Of a stretch of 64,000 nt of DNA, positions 55,240 through 64,000 are shown piece by piece. Under the pieces are notes generated by a model. That model did not search any database and was not told the origin of the DNA. It saw only the letters and a program-made list of their open reading frames with translations. Origin of the DNA: Megalonaias nervosa (taxonomy: Eukaryota > Mollusca > Bivalvia > Unionida > Unionidae); assembly GCA_016617855.1 (NCBI GenBank), contig JAECUM010004983.1:1-64000 (forward strand), written 5' to 3'. Within the stretch, counting starts at the first letter, position 1; every line of letters starts with the position of its first letter. The position numbers were made by a program, and so were the translations under genes.

Positions 55240-55900
55240 GGCCCAACTGCTAATAGCAGACAGAGTGATTCTGTGCAAAGAACAATACCTTTTTCACAGA
55301 ATATAAATAATAGTGCAGCGCTACATTATAGTGAGTTTCAGAGAGGTAATATAGACGTTTCACGAATTTAACATGAAGTAACAATGTCATTATCAAAAGA
55401 TAATGTGTGTTTATTGATAAGTTTATATGAGATAAAAGTGTGGTCAAAGTTATTTGTGGTCATAACACCATACAAAATGAAATACTGCAATGCTTTAGAA
55501 AAGAGCTGATTTACATATGACACATAATGATAATGCTAACCAGATAAGCATCATCAACCCTGAAAGCAAGATGGTCAAAAACGGTAAGGCATGAGGAATA
55601 AATAACATGCGTATTTGATATGAGTAAATACACAAATCTGTCCTCGAATAAAATTAAAGTGCCTGTTATAGACGATCGTTCTATCGGCTGGTTAATAAAA
55701 CGTAAATATAAATTACCAGGCAAAAGCTGGATATTGGTAAAGCGTTTTAAATGCACGAGGTTGGTGACGTTGCAAAGCAAGACGAGAAATAATAATTAAG
55801 ACAGCTTTACTACCATCCTGCCCAGTTCCTTGTACAAATATCAATCAGTCGTGGGAAAAGATTAAACAGGACAAAACAAGGACAAAATAAACTAAATTGA
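55240..55900 (+). repeat. Dispersed repeat R2, second copy
   Basis: Segments such as GAATTTAACATGAAGTAACAATGTC followed by AAAAGATAATGTG correspond to 30100-30160, and AATAAATAACATGCGTATTT to 30380-30400. No recognisable protein. Confidence 0.45.
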
Positions 55901-56470
55901 ACTGAATTGAACCATACGATCTACATATATATTACACAAGCAAGCGAGAAAAGAAATTTCCATACAAAAGACTGTATGCTTGGTACCTGAATGAACAGTA
56001 CATGGCATATAATACTGATATGCAAGCATAAGAAAAAAAGAAAGAAATATGTAGCTACAACTGAAGAATAAAAAATATTTTGTTCGACATACTCGAGCTG
56101 AAACAGTGAAAACTATAATTGAAGATAACACACAGTATGTCTTGAGAGAAATTTTGAAAACGAGGAAGCCTCAATGATACAGTATTTTTGAGGACCCTTA
56201 CTTATCATTTTTTTTACCCAATTTTCATTACTTTCTATACCTAGGTTTTCCAGTTGTAATTTCATTATTGATGATACATTCTTAAGAATCATAGGACTCA
56301 CAGCAAAGGAACAGGTTTATGTGAACAGGAAAGGTTTTCACTCCTTGAATGTGCAAGTATTTTAAAACAATTATCTGGTTATGTTATTTGTTTTATATTA
56401 GTTTCCAATGTTATCAATAATGAGAAATGTAAATAATGGTGTAATTATGATTCAAGAGTTGCACCTTACT

Positions 56471-56952
56471 CATCTTCGCTAGCCAAAATTTCGATGTGTT
56501 AACCTATCTACACCTTGGCAGATATTTATGTGCTTCGGTCTGTGAATTTCATTGGATGCGTCAGTAAGCCACCGCATCCAATCAAAATTAAGTTGTCCAA
56601 CGTTGAACACATTTCCTACATGATCTAGACAAGGGGAACGTACAACTTAAATGAACTCATAAATAAGCAATTTTTTCACTGCCGGTCCGCATTTGTATAA
56701 ATACCTTTCACTCAAATATACCTGTAGCTATACTTTCGATATTAAACTTACAAAGTATCCTTTTGAAGTCAATTGCCTCCACCATTTTCGGCCGATGTAC
56801 AAAGTAACAATGCACCTCTGTTACACGCTATTGGTTTGATGGCATTATATACTAAGGGAGACAACTTATGAAATCCAAAGAACAGAAATATCTGCTCGAT
56901 CTGCCAAGGTGTAGATAGGGTTAACACATCGGAACCTTGGCTAGCGAAGATG
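56471..56952. mobile_element. MITE with long (~54-bp) terminal inverted repeats
   Basis: The left end reads CATCTTCGCTAGCCA, then GATGTGTTAACC, then CTACACCTTGGCAGAT. The same order is inverted at 56899-56952. The ~480-bp interior has no coding capacity. The ends carry small differences and no clear target duplication. Confidence 0.85.
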
Positions 56953-57849
56953 CAGCTTAATTAAACAATAACTAGTAGATATTGATTTAAAGTTGTTTAT
57001 TTCTTTGAATAATTTGCTTTGTTTCTAATAAGAAGTAAAGACTAATGTTTGTCTAGTTTAATCTGAGTTGACTTTATTTGTTTATTGAATGTTTACAGTA
57101 GTAATTTAGATATCGGCATCAAAAGCCCTTAAAATACTGTATGTAGGTTAACAAGAGACTGTTAGACTTCAGTAATGAATACCTTTAACTTTTAAAGTTA
57201 TATGGTTTGTAAAAGATTTCTAATACTGCAGATATTTACGCATTAACCCTCCGTCACCTCTTTCCAAGCATTCTCTTTGTCTTTTGCGTTTACCCCTCCC
57301 CCGCCTCCACAACATTTAAATTTTCCAAGCAATACATCCTCTCTTTCCAACACACTCTCCACCAGCACAATTTTGTCTTTTTCAGTCCAAATGGCAAATC
57401 TTTTCTTTTCTTTCCTTCACTATCAACCAAGTTTTATACGACATACATTACCCAATATGCATAAGAGCCAATGTAGACGATACATTTTTTTTTTATGGAA
57501 GTGCAGGACAGTCTCATCAGCAACACTTTCATTACTGGAGATCTCGGTAACCGACTGCTTACGCGCTTAATAAATTTGAGCATCACGTCGTCGTCAACTG
57601 AGTTCACTCAAATTTGAGAAGAACGGTGTTCGTGAATCATAAATTGAGTGGACAAACTCAGGTATTTTGAATTGAGTTTCTCATCCCACTTGAGGAGTTT
57701 CGTGAATATGGACCCTGTTGAATTAAGGAGAACCGTCATTATTGTGATTTCAGGGACGACTTATGATAGGTTTTACATCCATAAACTAAGGATAATGCAG
57801 TGCCTCGCACACATTCCTCTTTGGTTATATTATAAGGCTTGAGCACGTA

Positions 57850-60230
57850 CTGTTGAATGCTAGAGAATAATGTCGGATAATGAAGTGAATTATATGTTTA
57901 CAAAGATGAATCTACTGGCTGGAACCACTTATTTCTGCAAGTGAATAAGGAAATCAATGATAAAGATATTGCAGGATTAAAGCATTGGATCATATGTAAT
58001 GGGCATGTTAGGTGCACAGGTACGAAATAGAACATTACATAATCTGTTTCAACAGTGTAAGACTGTTAAATAGTTATTTTAGCTATTAATTTTAGGACAT
58101 CTTTAAGACAAAGATGAAAACATTATGGTAAACTTTGAAGAATATACAACAGATTATTCAAAATTGCAGTTAGGCTCTACTATTGGAGCTGATGGTTTTG
58201 TCTTGTTACCGAATGGCATTGTCTATAAAAATGGTTTGTTGAATCCAATAATTTATAGAAATCCAAAGGTTCTTTTGAACTTGGGCTAAACCCTGCCATT
58301 ATCACCAGTGTATAAAAAACAGTATTCCAAAGGCCTATAGGCAATCTGTGACAATGATAAGAAACGGTAGAGGATAAAAAAGAAAACCAAGTGTATTACG
58401 TAGAACAGTAGGATTATTATCATGATAGTCCAGTTCTCAGGATGGGATAGGTAGTACAGACAACTATTGAACTTTCGGTACACGTTGTCTCTGACACTAT
58501 GCCACGTCACAAATTACGAGAAAAGATGTAAAAAGCCGCTAATGACCACAAAAGAAATAGACAATTATTAATATTTATACTCGTGTTAGATGCAATGATT
58601 ACAAACTTGATTAGCAATGCAGATAATAAGACTTACAAATGCCACAATGAATGGTATGACGTATTCAACTAGAAGACAAACAATTTGTCCATTATTCTTA
58701 TATACCGATCTTATAAGATTACCAACAAGACCAGGTTTTTCTATTCCTACTGTTACGACTCTATGGTTTTAAACTAAGTAAAATATAAAAAAAACGACCT
58801 AAGTTATTCAATGAAAATTTAAGAAGAACTTACAGTACTGCGAATTATATCCAAGATAATCCGATGCGCTCTATCACATGTCCAAAAGAATAGAGTGTTC
58901 CGAATGAATTTCAGGTCTTAAAGGTGCAGACATACCATTAGCTTTGAATGTGATGAATTACCAATAGTCTTCATTATCACAATAACACTGACCAGAACTC
59001 CTTTGAATGAATTCCAAAATAAACCCCCAATTAGTACTTAATCGAAACAGTTATATGAGCACTTTGTAGTTTCAATAAATAATTTAAATAAACAATTCGT
59101 CTCAGACTAAATCTGAACACAACATTAAATACACCTGTACACTGAAAATAAAATAAGAGCAGTAATAAAAATATAAATGAATAATTATTTATTTCTTCCT
59201 CCTTACGTAAATCCTCACGAATCTCTTACCACTCTGTCTCAATACCTCTCAAGTGACTTATGACGCAAGAAAACCCACCTGACTTAATCATCCAATGGAA
59301 AATTATCCCAAACTGTAAGTAGATTCATTATACTGAACCCGAATCCCCCAAAACAGCATATTTATAGCTCATATCTTAAAATAGTATCTACACTGATAGA
59401 CAAAAATTAGCTATGTAATATATTGTTTATCAATGATCATTACAATCTATAATCATGGACAAACATTAGGTACACACTACAGATATACATAACACTACTT
59501 TTGTTGCCGACTGAAAGAAATAATTGACTACACTGTGGAGACATTTCTGATTTCTTTTAACAATGTTTCGCTCATACTTTAATGAGTAGGATTTCGAGTA
59601 CGTGGATGTAAATTAGAAGAGGGTGCAAGAGAAGGTAGATCAGGGTAAGAAAACATTTTTTCCAAAGTTGTTTTAGATAGAGCAAGTGCTGATATACCTA
59701 CTGCTTTCTCTAAAACTATGGGAGCAATGGTTGTACCCTTTTCTTTAAATATTTGATTAAGACAATAACCATAGGGTTAAATTTCTCTAGCCTTGAGATT
59801 ATTCCTTTCAATATTTTCCCTAATTTCTCTTAAATACTTTTAAATGTTGAACTACTTTTAAGTTTTCAACACTTTCTGACTGTTTTAACAATGCAGTATT
59901 TATTTGTGTTTAGGCCTGGTTCATTGCTGATGTTTTCTTCAGGATCTATTCAATCAGTTTTTCATACATTTCATTATCAGATTTCATATATTGTATTTTC
60001 GAATTGACGGTTTATACATTATTTAAATGACTTGTAAAGTTGTGTTTCGTTTAGTGCTGTGAATAATATTGTAACGGCTTGTGAAAGATATCCCTTTCAA
60101 TTCTTCCGTGGTATTCATAAATTATAGTCTCAGCTTTTGTTACTTGTCCATCAATTGTCTCATTATTTGCTATTTTCTATCATTTGAATCTCAATATCCT
60201 AAGAAACTTGAATAATTTAACTGATCCTAA
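57850..60230. other. Decayed coding-like stretch, unidentified
   Basis: Several broken frames look protein-like. On the + strand, GSTIGADGFVLLPNGIVYKN at about 58180-58240. On the - strand, GIEKPGLVGNLIRSVYKNN (about 58740) and a membrane-like frame 58510-58286 with TIMIIILLFYVIHLVFFFIL, plus GTTIAPIVLEKAVGISAL (about 59740). I recognise none. It may be a large decayed mobile element; repeat R1 copy 4 lies inside. Confidence 0.3.
58751..59080 (-). repeat. Dispersed repeat R1, copy 4 (partial)
   Basis: Begins TTACGACTCTATGG and continues with diverged matches to copies 2 and 3. Confidence 0.5.
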
Positions 60231-60708
60231 ATGTTGGTTGTAGAAGATCTTTATGCTGTATCTCCTCCTGATAAGGTAACACCCATTTCTCACCTTGTTT
60301 TATCGACCACTAACCTGAGCTTCTATTTGAACATGCATATCTATATCAGTAGTGTAGTGGGGCGATTTGGCCCTCATCATGCCAAAGAAGGAAAATCATC
60401 CTGGGGCAATATGGCGCGCCGATTTATAGGCCCAAAAAATCAGCCTGGGGTGATTTGACCCTCAATGGGAATTTTGTATTAGCACACGTTGGGCCTGTAT
60501 AGCGCCAAGAGGAGTGGAACAGGTAGGGTGACGTCATGGTACTGGTCATTGGCAACAATGTAGCAAGGTAGTACTGTGACGTCAGGCCACCTGTGTCATT
60601 GCTATAGACAAACACGAATCAGGCGCGTTCGTGTTTGAGTAGAGTAAGTGTTTTAAATTTTTTTGTTTAGGCAAGAAAGAATTAATATCTTTTCGAGGCA
60701 TATGAAGT

Positions 60709-60724
60709 GGCCCTGAAAAGGGCC
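60709..60724 (-). terminator. Histone-type 3' stem-loop of gene A
   Basis: The minus strand reads CCCAAAGGCCCTTTTCAGGG then CCACTTCA: a 6-bp stem, TTTC loop, and the A-rich 5' flank and CCA 3' flank of metazoan replication-dependent histone mRNAs. A purine-rich GAAAAGAT lies about 15 nt downstream, as for U7 snRNA pairing. It starts 38 nt after the gene A stop. Confidence 0.9.
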
Positions 60725-60762
60725 TTTGGGTTCTTCTTCTTTTATCTTCTTCAGTTCTTCCA

Positions 60763-61314
60763 CTAGCTCCTTATTTTCCCAATAATTCCTTTCTTCTTAC
60801 TCTTCACTTCTTCTGGCATCCAGGCAGGATGTCCCATTGCTCTAAATTTCTCTTGCACTTTTATCCAGTTCTTATTTAGTCTGTCAAACTCCTCTTTCTT
60901 CTTTTTGTTTTCATTGTCCTTCCTCTCTTTTGCCCAGGTCTCCTTGATCTTCTTGACTTCTTCTTCCAATACCTTTTTCATCAGGTCTTCCGCTTTCTTT
61001 ATATTTTCTAAGCCTTTTTCTACAAAAGACCATTCTGTTAAAATGAATGTGTCATCCAAAAAACACCTTATTTTGGTTACAACATCAAGGGTCTGCTTCA
61101 ATGTGCCTACTCTGACATATTTTGGATAGTTGAAGCCTCTCAGCTTATCCGCTTCCTCCACTATTATGCCTTGTAGTTCATAACTTGCTACTTTCATACT
61201 TGTCATAAAGTCTAGGCTGACTTCAAACCTCCACTCCATTTGAAGTCTTTCCACCACATGGACTCCATCTATCATCCACCACCAACAGTCTGTTAACTTG
61301 TTAAAAAGATCCAT
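60763..61314 (-). CDS. Gene A: 183-aa helical protein with histone-type 3' end
   Basis: I do not recognise this protein. It is a single-exon 183-aa frame beginning MDLFNKLTDCWWW, with no signal peptide or membrane segment. From about residue 105 to 155 it is a K/E-rich, coiled-coil-like helix (ENIKKAEDLMKKVLEEEVKK onward). It ends in a Lys-rich tail (KSKKKGIIGKIRS). The central part LMKKVLEEEVKKIKETWAKE aligns with gene C (LIEEVFRGEIKK...EEWTEK), so they appear paralogous. A TATA box lies about 45 bp upstream of the ATG and a canonical histone stem-loop 38 nt after the stop. Those signals imply S-phase-type, non-polyadenylated mRNA. The protein is not a histone and not strongly basic overall; function unknown. 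Confidence 0.8.
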   Translation of the reverse strand: MDLFNKLTDCWWWMIDGVHVVERLQMEWRFEVSLDFMTSMKVASYELQGIIVEEADKLRGFNYPKYVRVGTLKQTLDVVTKIRCFLDDTFILTEWSFVEKGLENIKKAEDLMKKVLEEEVKKIKETWAKERKDNENKKKKEEFDRLNKNWIKVQEKFRAMGHPAWMPEEVKSKKKGIIGKIRS

Positions 61315-61333
61315 CTTGTATTCTGTGTTGAAT

Positions 61334-61393
61334 GGCGCGAATGACGAACGCTATACTTTTATATACTTCAAGCACGGACGTGAAGGAAAACAT
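61334..61393 (-). promoter_or_regulatory. Gene A promoter (TATA plus shared upstream box)
   Basis: TATATAAAAG (61365-61356) lies 6 bp downstream of TTTTCCTTCACGTCCGTGC (61390-61372). The latter recurs unchanged before gene B and in altered form before gene C. TTCGCGCC (61341-61334), an E2F-like sequence, lies between TATA and ATG; its use is unproven. Confidence 0.75.
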
Positions 61394-61394
61394 C

Positions 61395-62076
<682 letters not shown>

Positions 62077-62160
62077 AAGGAGTGAGTGTTTATAGTCACA
62101 CTACTCTACATTCACACGAATTGGCAAAGTGAATAGTCTCTTTTTTCTAGAGATCTGGCT

Positions 62161-62176
62161 AGCCCTGAGAAGGGCT
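62161..62176 (-). terminator. Histone-type 3' stem-loop of gene B
   Basis: Minus strand AGCCCTTCTCAGGGCT, 6-bp stem and 4-nt loop, preceded by AAAACC and followed by GAAAAAAGAGA about 13 nt downstream. It starts 30 nt after the gene B stop. Confidence 0.88.
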
Positions 62177-62206
62177 GGTTTTTTTTAGAACTTCAAATGC
62201 ACCTAG

Positions 62207-62680
62207 CTAATGGTGACACCTTCCTGGCCTGGCACCACACATGCAACGTCTGCTCCAGTCATTATCCCAATTGACACGAGTGGTTGGGAGAGCAGACGGG
62301 GCATGAGTGGCTTCACTATCCCACTCCTCTGTTTGTGGAATAGTGAAGACTTGTTGTTTCCTCTGTCCTCTGTGCCAGACCCGGGGATGATGATGATGAT
62401 GATGATGATGATCTGGTCTCCTTGTCTCCTCTGCACGGTGTACTGGTTGAGGTGGTCGTACTGTCTGTGAAGGTGTCCTCATTTCTGGCTTCACCTCACA
62501 CTGAGGCATCATGAAGAGGTGAGGCAGGATCTTTTCCTTCTCCATTTCTTTCTTTTTCTTCTCCTCCTCTGCTATCTTGTCTTTCTCCTCTATGGCCTCC
62601 CTAGTCAGTTCGTCTAAAAGACGCCTGGCATACTTCAGGTGCATTTGGAGTTCCAACAGTTTTTGTAGCCTGCTACTCAT
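62207..62680 (-). CDS. Gene B: 157-aa His-rich protein with histone-type 3' end
   Basis: Unrecognised single-exon protein. Residues 1-55 form a charged helix (MSSRLQKLLELQMHLKYARR, then EEKDKIAEEEKKKKEMEKEK). The middle is Pro/Arg-rich with a run of eight His, encoded by an ATG/GAT triplet tract that has probably expanded. The C-terminus is SRRCMCGARPGRCHH. The opening MSSRL matches MPSRL of gene C, and the leader sequence before the ATG is almost identical in the two. A TATA box lies 50 bp upstream and a histone stem-loop 30 nt downstream, followed by a conserved flank also found after gene C. No domain of known function is visible. The 3' signal predicts a replication-linked transcript. Confidence 0.78.
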   Translation of the reverse strand: MSSRLQKLLELQMHLKYARRLLDELTREAIEEKDKIAEEEKKKKEMEKEKILPHLFMMPQCEVKPEMRTPSQTVRPPQPVHRAEETRRPDHHHHHHHHPRVWHRGQRKQQVFTIPQTEEWDSEATHAPSALPTTRVNWDNDWSRRCMCGARPGRCHH

Positions 62681-62686
62681 TTTTAA

Positions 62687-62765
62687 GTTGACGAGTCAAC
62701 GATGGTAGCTAGACTGACGATTGTGCCGCTTTATATCCCTGGAGCACGGACGTGAAGGAAAACAT
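62687..62765 (-). promoter_or_regulatory. Gene B promoter and leader
   Basis: TTTTCCTTCACGTCCGTGC (62762-62744), TATA box GATATAAAG (62737-62729), then a leader with CAGTCTAGCTA and the inverted repeat GTTGACTCGTCAAC (62700-62687) just before the ATG. Confidence 0.75.
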
Positions 62766-62769
62766 TCCC

Positions 62770-63000
62770 TAGCCCCAAAACTAAACATCACATCAAACGC
62801 CCGGACTTAAAAGAAACACTCACGTTAACTTTTTCATTTACAAACACAGACATACACGATTGGACAAGACAGAGAAAACAAAGGGTGGATTTTTTACTGA
62901 CAAAAGAAACGAAGTGCTTATAGACACACTTTTATTTATTTTTTTAAAATTTTAAATTTTTTTGGCAAATTGAATGAGTATGTCTTTTTGAGAGTATTGG
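62770..63000. other. Spacer between genes B and C
   Basis: No coding sequence. The part at 62945-63000 is the conserved 3' flank of gene C, sharing TTGGCAAA.TGAAT and a CTTTTT block with 62120-62160. Confidence 0.6.
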
Positions 63001-63002
63001 GT

Positions 63003-63018
63003 AGCCCTGAAAAGGGCT
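63003..63018 (-). terminator. Histone-type 3' stem-loop of gene C
   Basis: Minus strand AGCCCTTTTCAGGGCT with upstream AAAAAAACCC and downstream CTCAAAAAGACA. It lies 36 nt beyond the in-frame stop at 63055. Confidence 0.9.
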
Positions 63019-63054
63019 GGGTTTTTTTGTTAACGGGAGTAATGGCAATCTTTT

Positions 63055-63441
63055 TTACTGTCCATGATTGCGTCCCCGTCTGGCAGCAGGCTTTCCTATA
63101 CGATACGGTCTGCTTCTGCGGAAAGAGAAAGAGAATTCTTTGGTGTCCACACGGCAGTCCACAAAACCTCTGTCTGGCTCTTGTTGCTGCTGTTGCTGCT
63201 GCTGCTGCTGTTGTTGCTGCTGTTATTCTTCTCTCTGCTTCTTCTGAAGTCTGTACTTCTCAGTCCATTCTTCTTAATCTTTCTTAATTTCCCCTCTAAA
63301 GACCTCTTCTATCAGGTCTTGGGCTATAGATAACATCCTGACATTCTCTATCTCTTCAGGTTTAGGTATCAGGTTTAGCCTGACACGATGTAAACTGACG
63401 TAAGCTTCGTTCAGCTGGGCTAGTCTAGAAGGCATGTTCAT
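63055..63441 (-). pseudogene. Gene C: third paralogue, interrupted by two in-frame TAA
   Basis: The start is the ATG at 63441 or 63435; the second gives MPSRL, aligning with gene B. The first 55 codons give MNMPSRLAQLNEAYVSLHRV through RGEIKKD, then TAA (63276-63274). The same frame continues coding-like: EEWTEKYRLQKKQREE, a second TAA, a glutamine run, then DRGFVDCRVDTKEFSFSFRR and GKPAARRGRNHGQ to a stop at 63055. That stop lies 36 nt before the stem-loop, matching genes A (38) and B (30), so the original protein was about 128 aa. Both stops could come from CAA by one C-to-T change. It may be a pseudogene, a shortened 55-aa gene, or a recoded one. Confidence 0.7.
63181..63230. repeat. CAG/CAA triplet tract in gene C
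   Basis: TGCTGTTGCTGCTGCTGC-type run on the + strand; encodes poly-Gln in the gene C frame. Confidence 0.85.
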
Positions 63442-63443
63442 AA

Positions 63444-63527
63444 GTTGACGAGTCAACAGTGGATAGCCAGACTGGAGACCAACCCACTTTATATGGTTCA
63501 AACGCGGACGCGATAGAAAACATCCCT
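63444..63527 (-). promoter_or_regulatory. Gene C promoter and leader
   Basis: GGGATGTTTTCTATCGCGTC then CGCG (63527-63503) is a diverged form of the shared upstream box. TATA box CCATATAAAG (63496-63487). The leader has CAGTCTGGCTATCCA and GTTGACTCGTCAAC (63457-63444), as in gene B. Confidence 0.72.
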
Positions 63528-63609
63528 ACTCGGTTTTAGTGTCGGAACACTATGATAGCACATGTCATGGTGAGGGATAGAGAGAAAGTCAAAGAGCATA
63601 TATTCACAG

Positions 63610-63652
63610 TGTTTTTTGAAAACAAACGACAGACACATGTTTTTCAAAACAC
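63610..63652. repeat. Imperfect inverted repeat
   Basis: GTGTTTTTTGAAAAC and GTTTTTCAAAACAC can pair as a hairpin with a ~13-nt loop. Confidence 0.5.
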
Positions 63653-63659
63653 AACATTT

Positions 63660-64000
63660 TTTATTCAACCAACAAGTAACAAGTCATAAGTCACAAGTAA
63701 CATCAAACAAATTATTTTTGACAAGGTTGACAACGTTGTGAAATCATGTGAGATTTCCATTGATGGAAGTCATGAGGCCATTGATGTACACTACGTTTCC
63801 TAGCTAAAGACAAAAGATAACTATAATGGTCAAAAACCATCTATCTACTTTCTCATCGTTTCTAGAAGAATGACGATCAAAATAAGTCACTAAATGTTCT
63901 AAAGTATATCCAAGACTGCGTTGATGAAGAGAATACACACAATATTGTCAACACACCATGGAATCTGTGCCTTGTAATTTCACATTATTGTATTGTGTCG
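63660..64000 (-). pseudogene. 3' end of an unidentified gene, possibly frameshifted
   Basis: On the minus strand one frame reads VYSLHQRSLGYTLEHLVTYF and on to EKVDRWF (about 63945-63835). After a T run the next frame continues DHYSYLLSLARKRSVHQWPH, then FHQWKSHMISQRCQPCQK and a stop near 63715. AATAAA follows (63665-63660). The split fits a one-base change in the T run. The CxxC end and Trp-rich tail are distinctive, but I do not recognise the family; the rest is beyond the window. Confidence 0.4.

Overview
This is animal nuclear DNA: intron-rich, AT-rich, full of microsatellites, minisatellites and decayed transposons, with GT-AG introns and no bacterial-style operons. The tRNA-derived SINEs, the Mutator-like transposase paired with an I-PpoI-like HNH endonuclease, and the repeat style suggest a lophotrochozoan invertebrate, most likely a mollusc. 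That assignment is inference; no marker here names the species.

The central gene is a complete nine-exon DHRS4-like short-chain dehydrogenase/reductase on the + strand (21455-50609, 253 aa). It can be joined exon by exon with matching phases and ends in a peroxisomal-type ARL tripeptide. A divergent paralogue lies on the - strand at the left (exon 1 at 4642-4700, exon 2 at 4028-4205); its later exons are not visible and probably lie beyond the left edge. Most of the window is intron or intergenic sequence loaded with repeats.

Between the paralogues are an L2/CR1-type LINE tail (about 6245-7640), a hAT-like MITE (12345-12509), and a Mutator-like element (13479-17609) with a decayed transposase, an open HNH ORF and two 373-bp direct repeats. 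The DHRS4 introns hold a decayed Maverick/Polinton-type integrase (23160-23610), two hAT MITEs with 8-bp target duplications, a LINE reverse transcriptase (25792-27150), several SINEs, a 52-bp satellite (31540-33926), a much older ~165-bp satellite (about 34300-36480), a LINE endonuclease remnant (43170-43460) and a 44/88-bp repeat (49675-50155). Downstream are a dead mariner (51393-52639), a long-TIR MITE (56471-56952) and copies of a dispersed ~0.85-kb repeat.

The most unusual locus is at the right end (60709-63527, - strand). Three small intronless non-histone genes each have a TATA box, two or three of them share further promoter elements, and each ends 30-40 nt before a textbook replication-dependent histone-type 3' stem-loop followed by a purine-rich downstream element. 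The products are short, charged, helix-rich proteins that look paralogous; the third copy has two in-frame stops. This looks like an undescribed family of non-histone genes using histone-type mRNA 3' ends.
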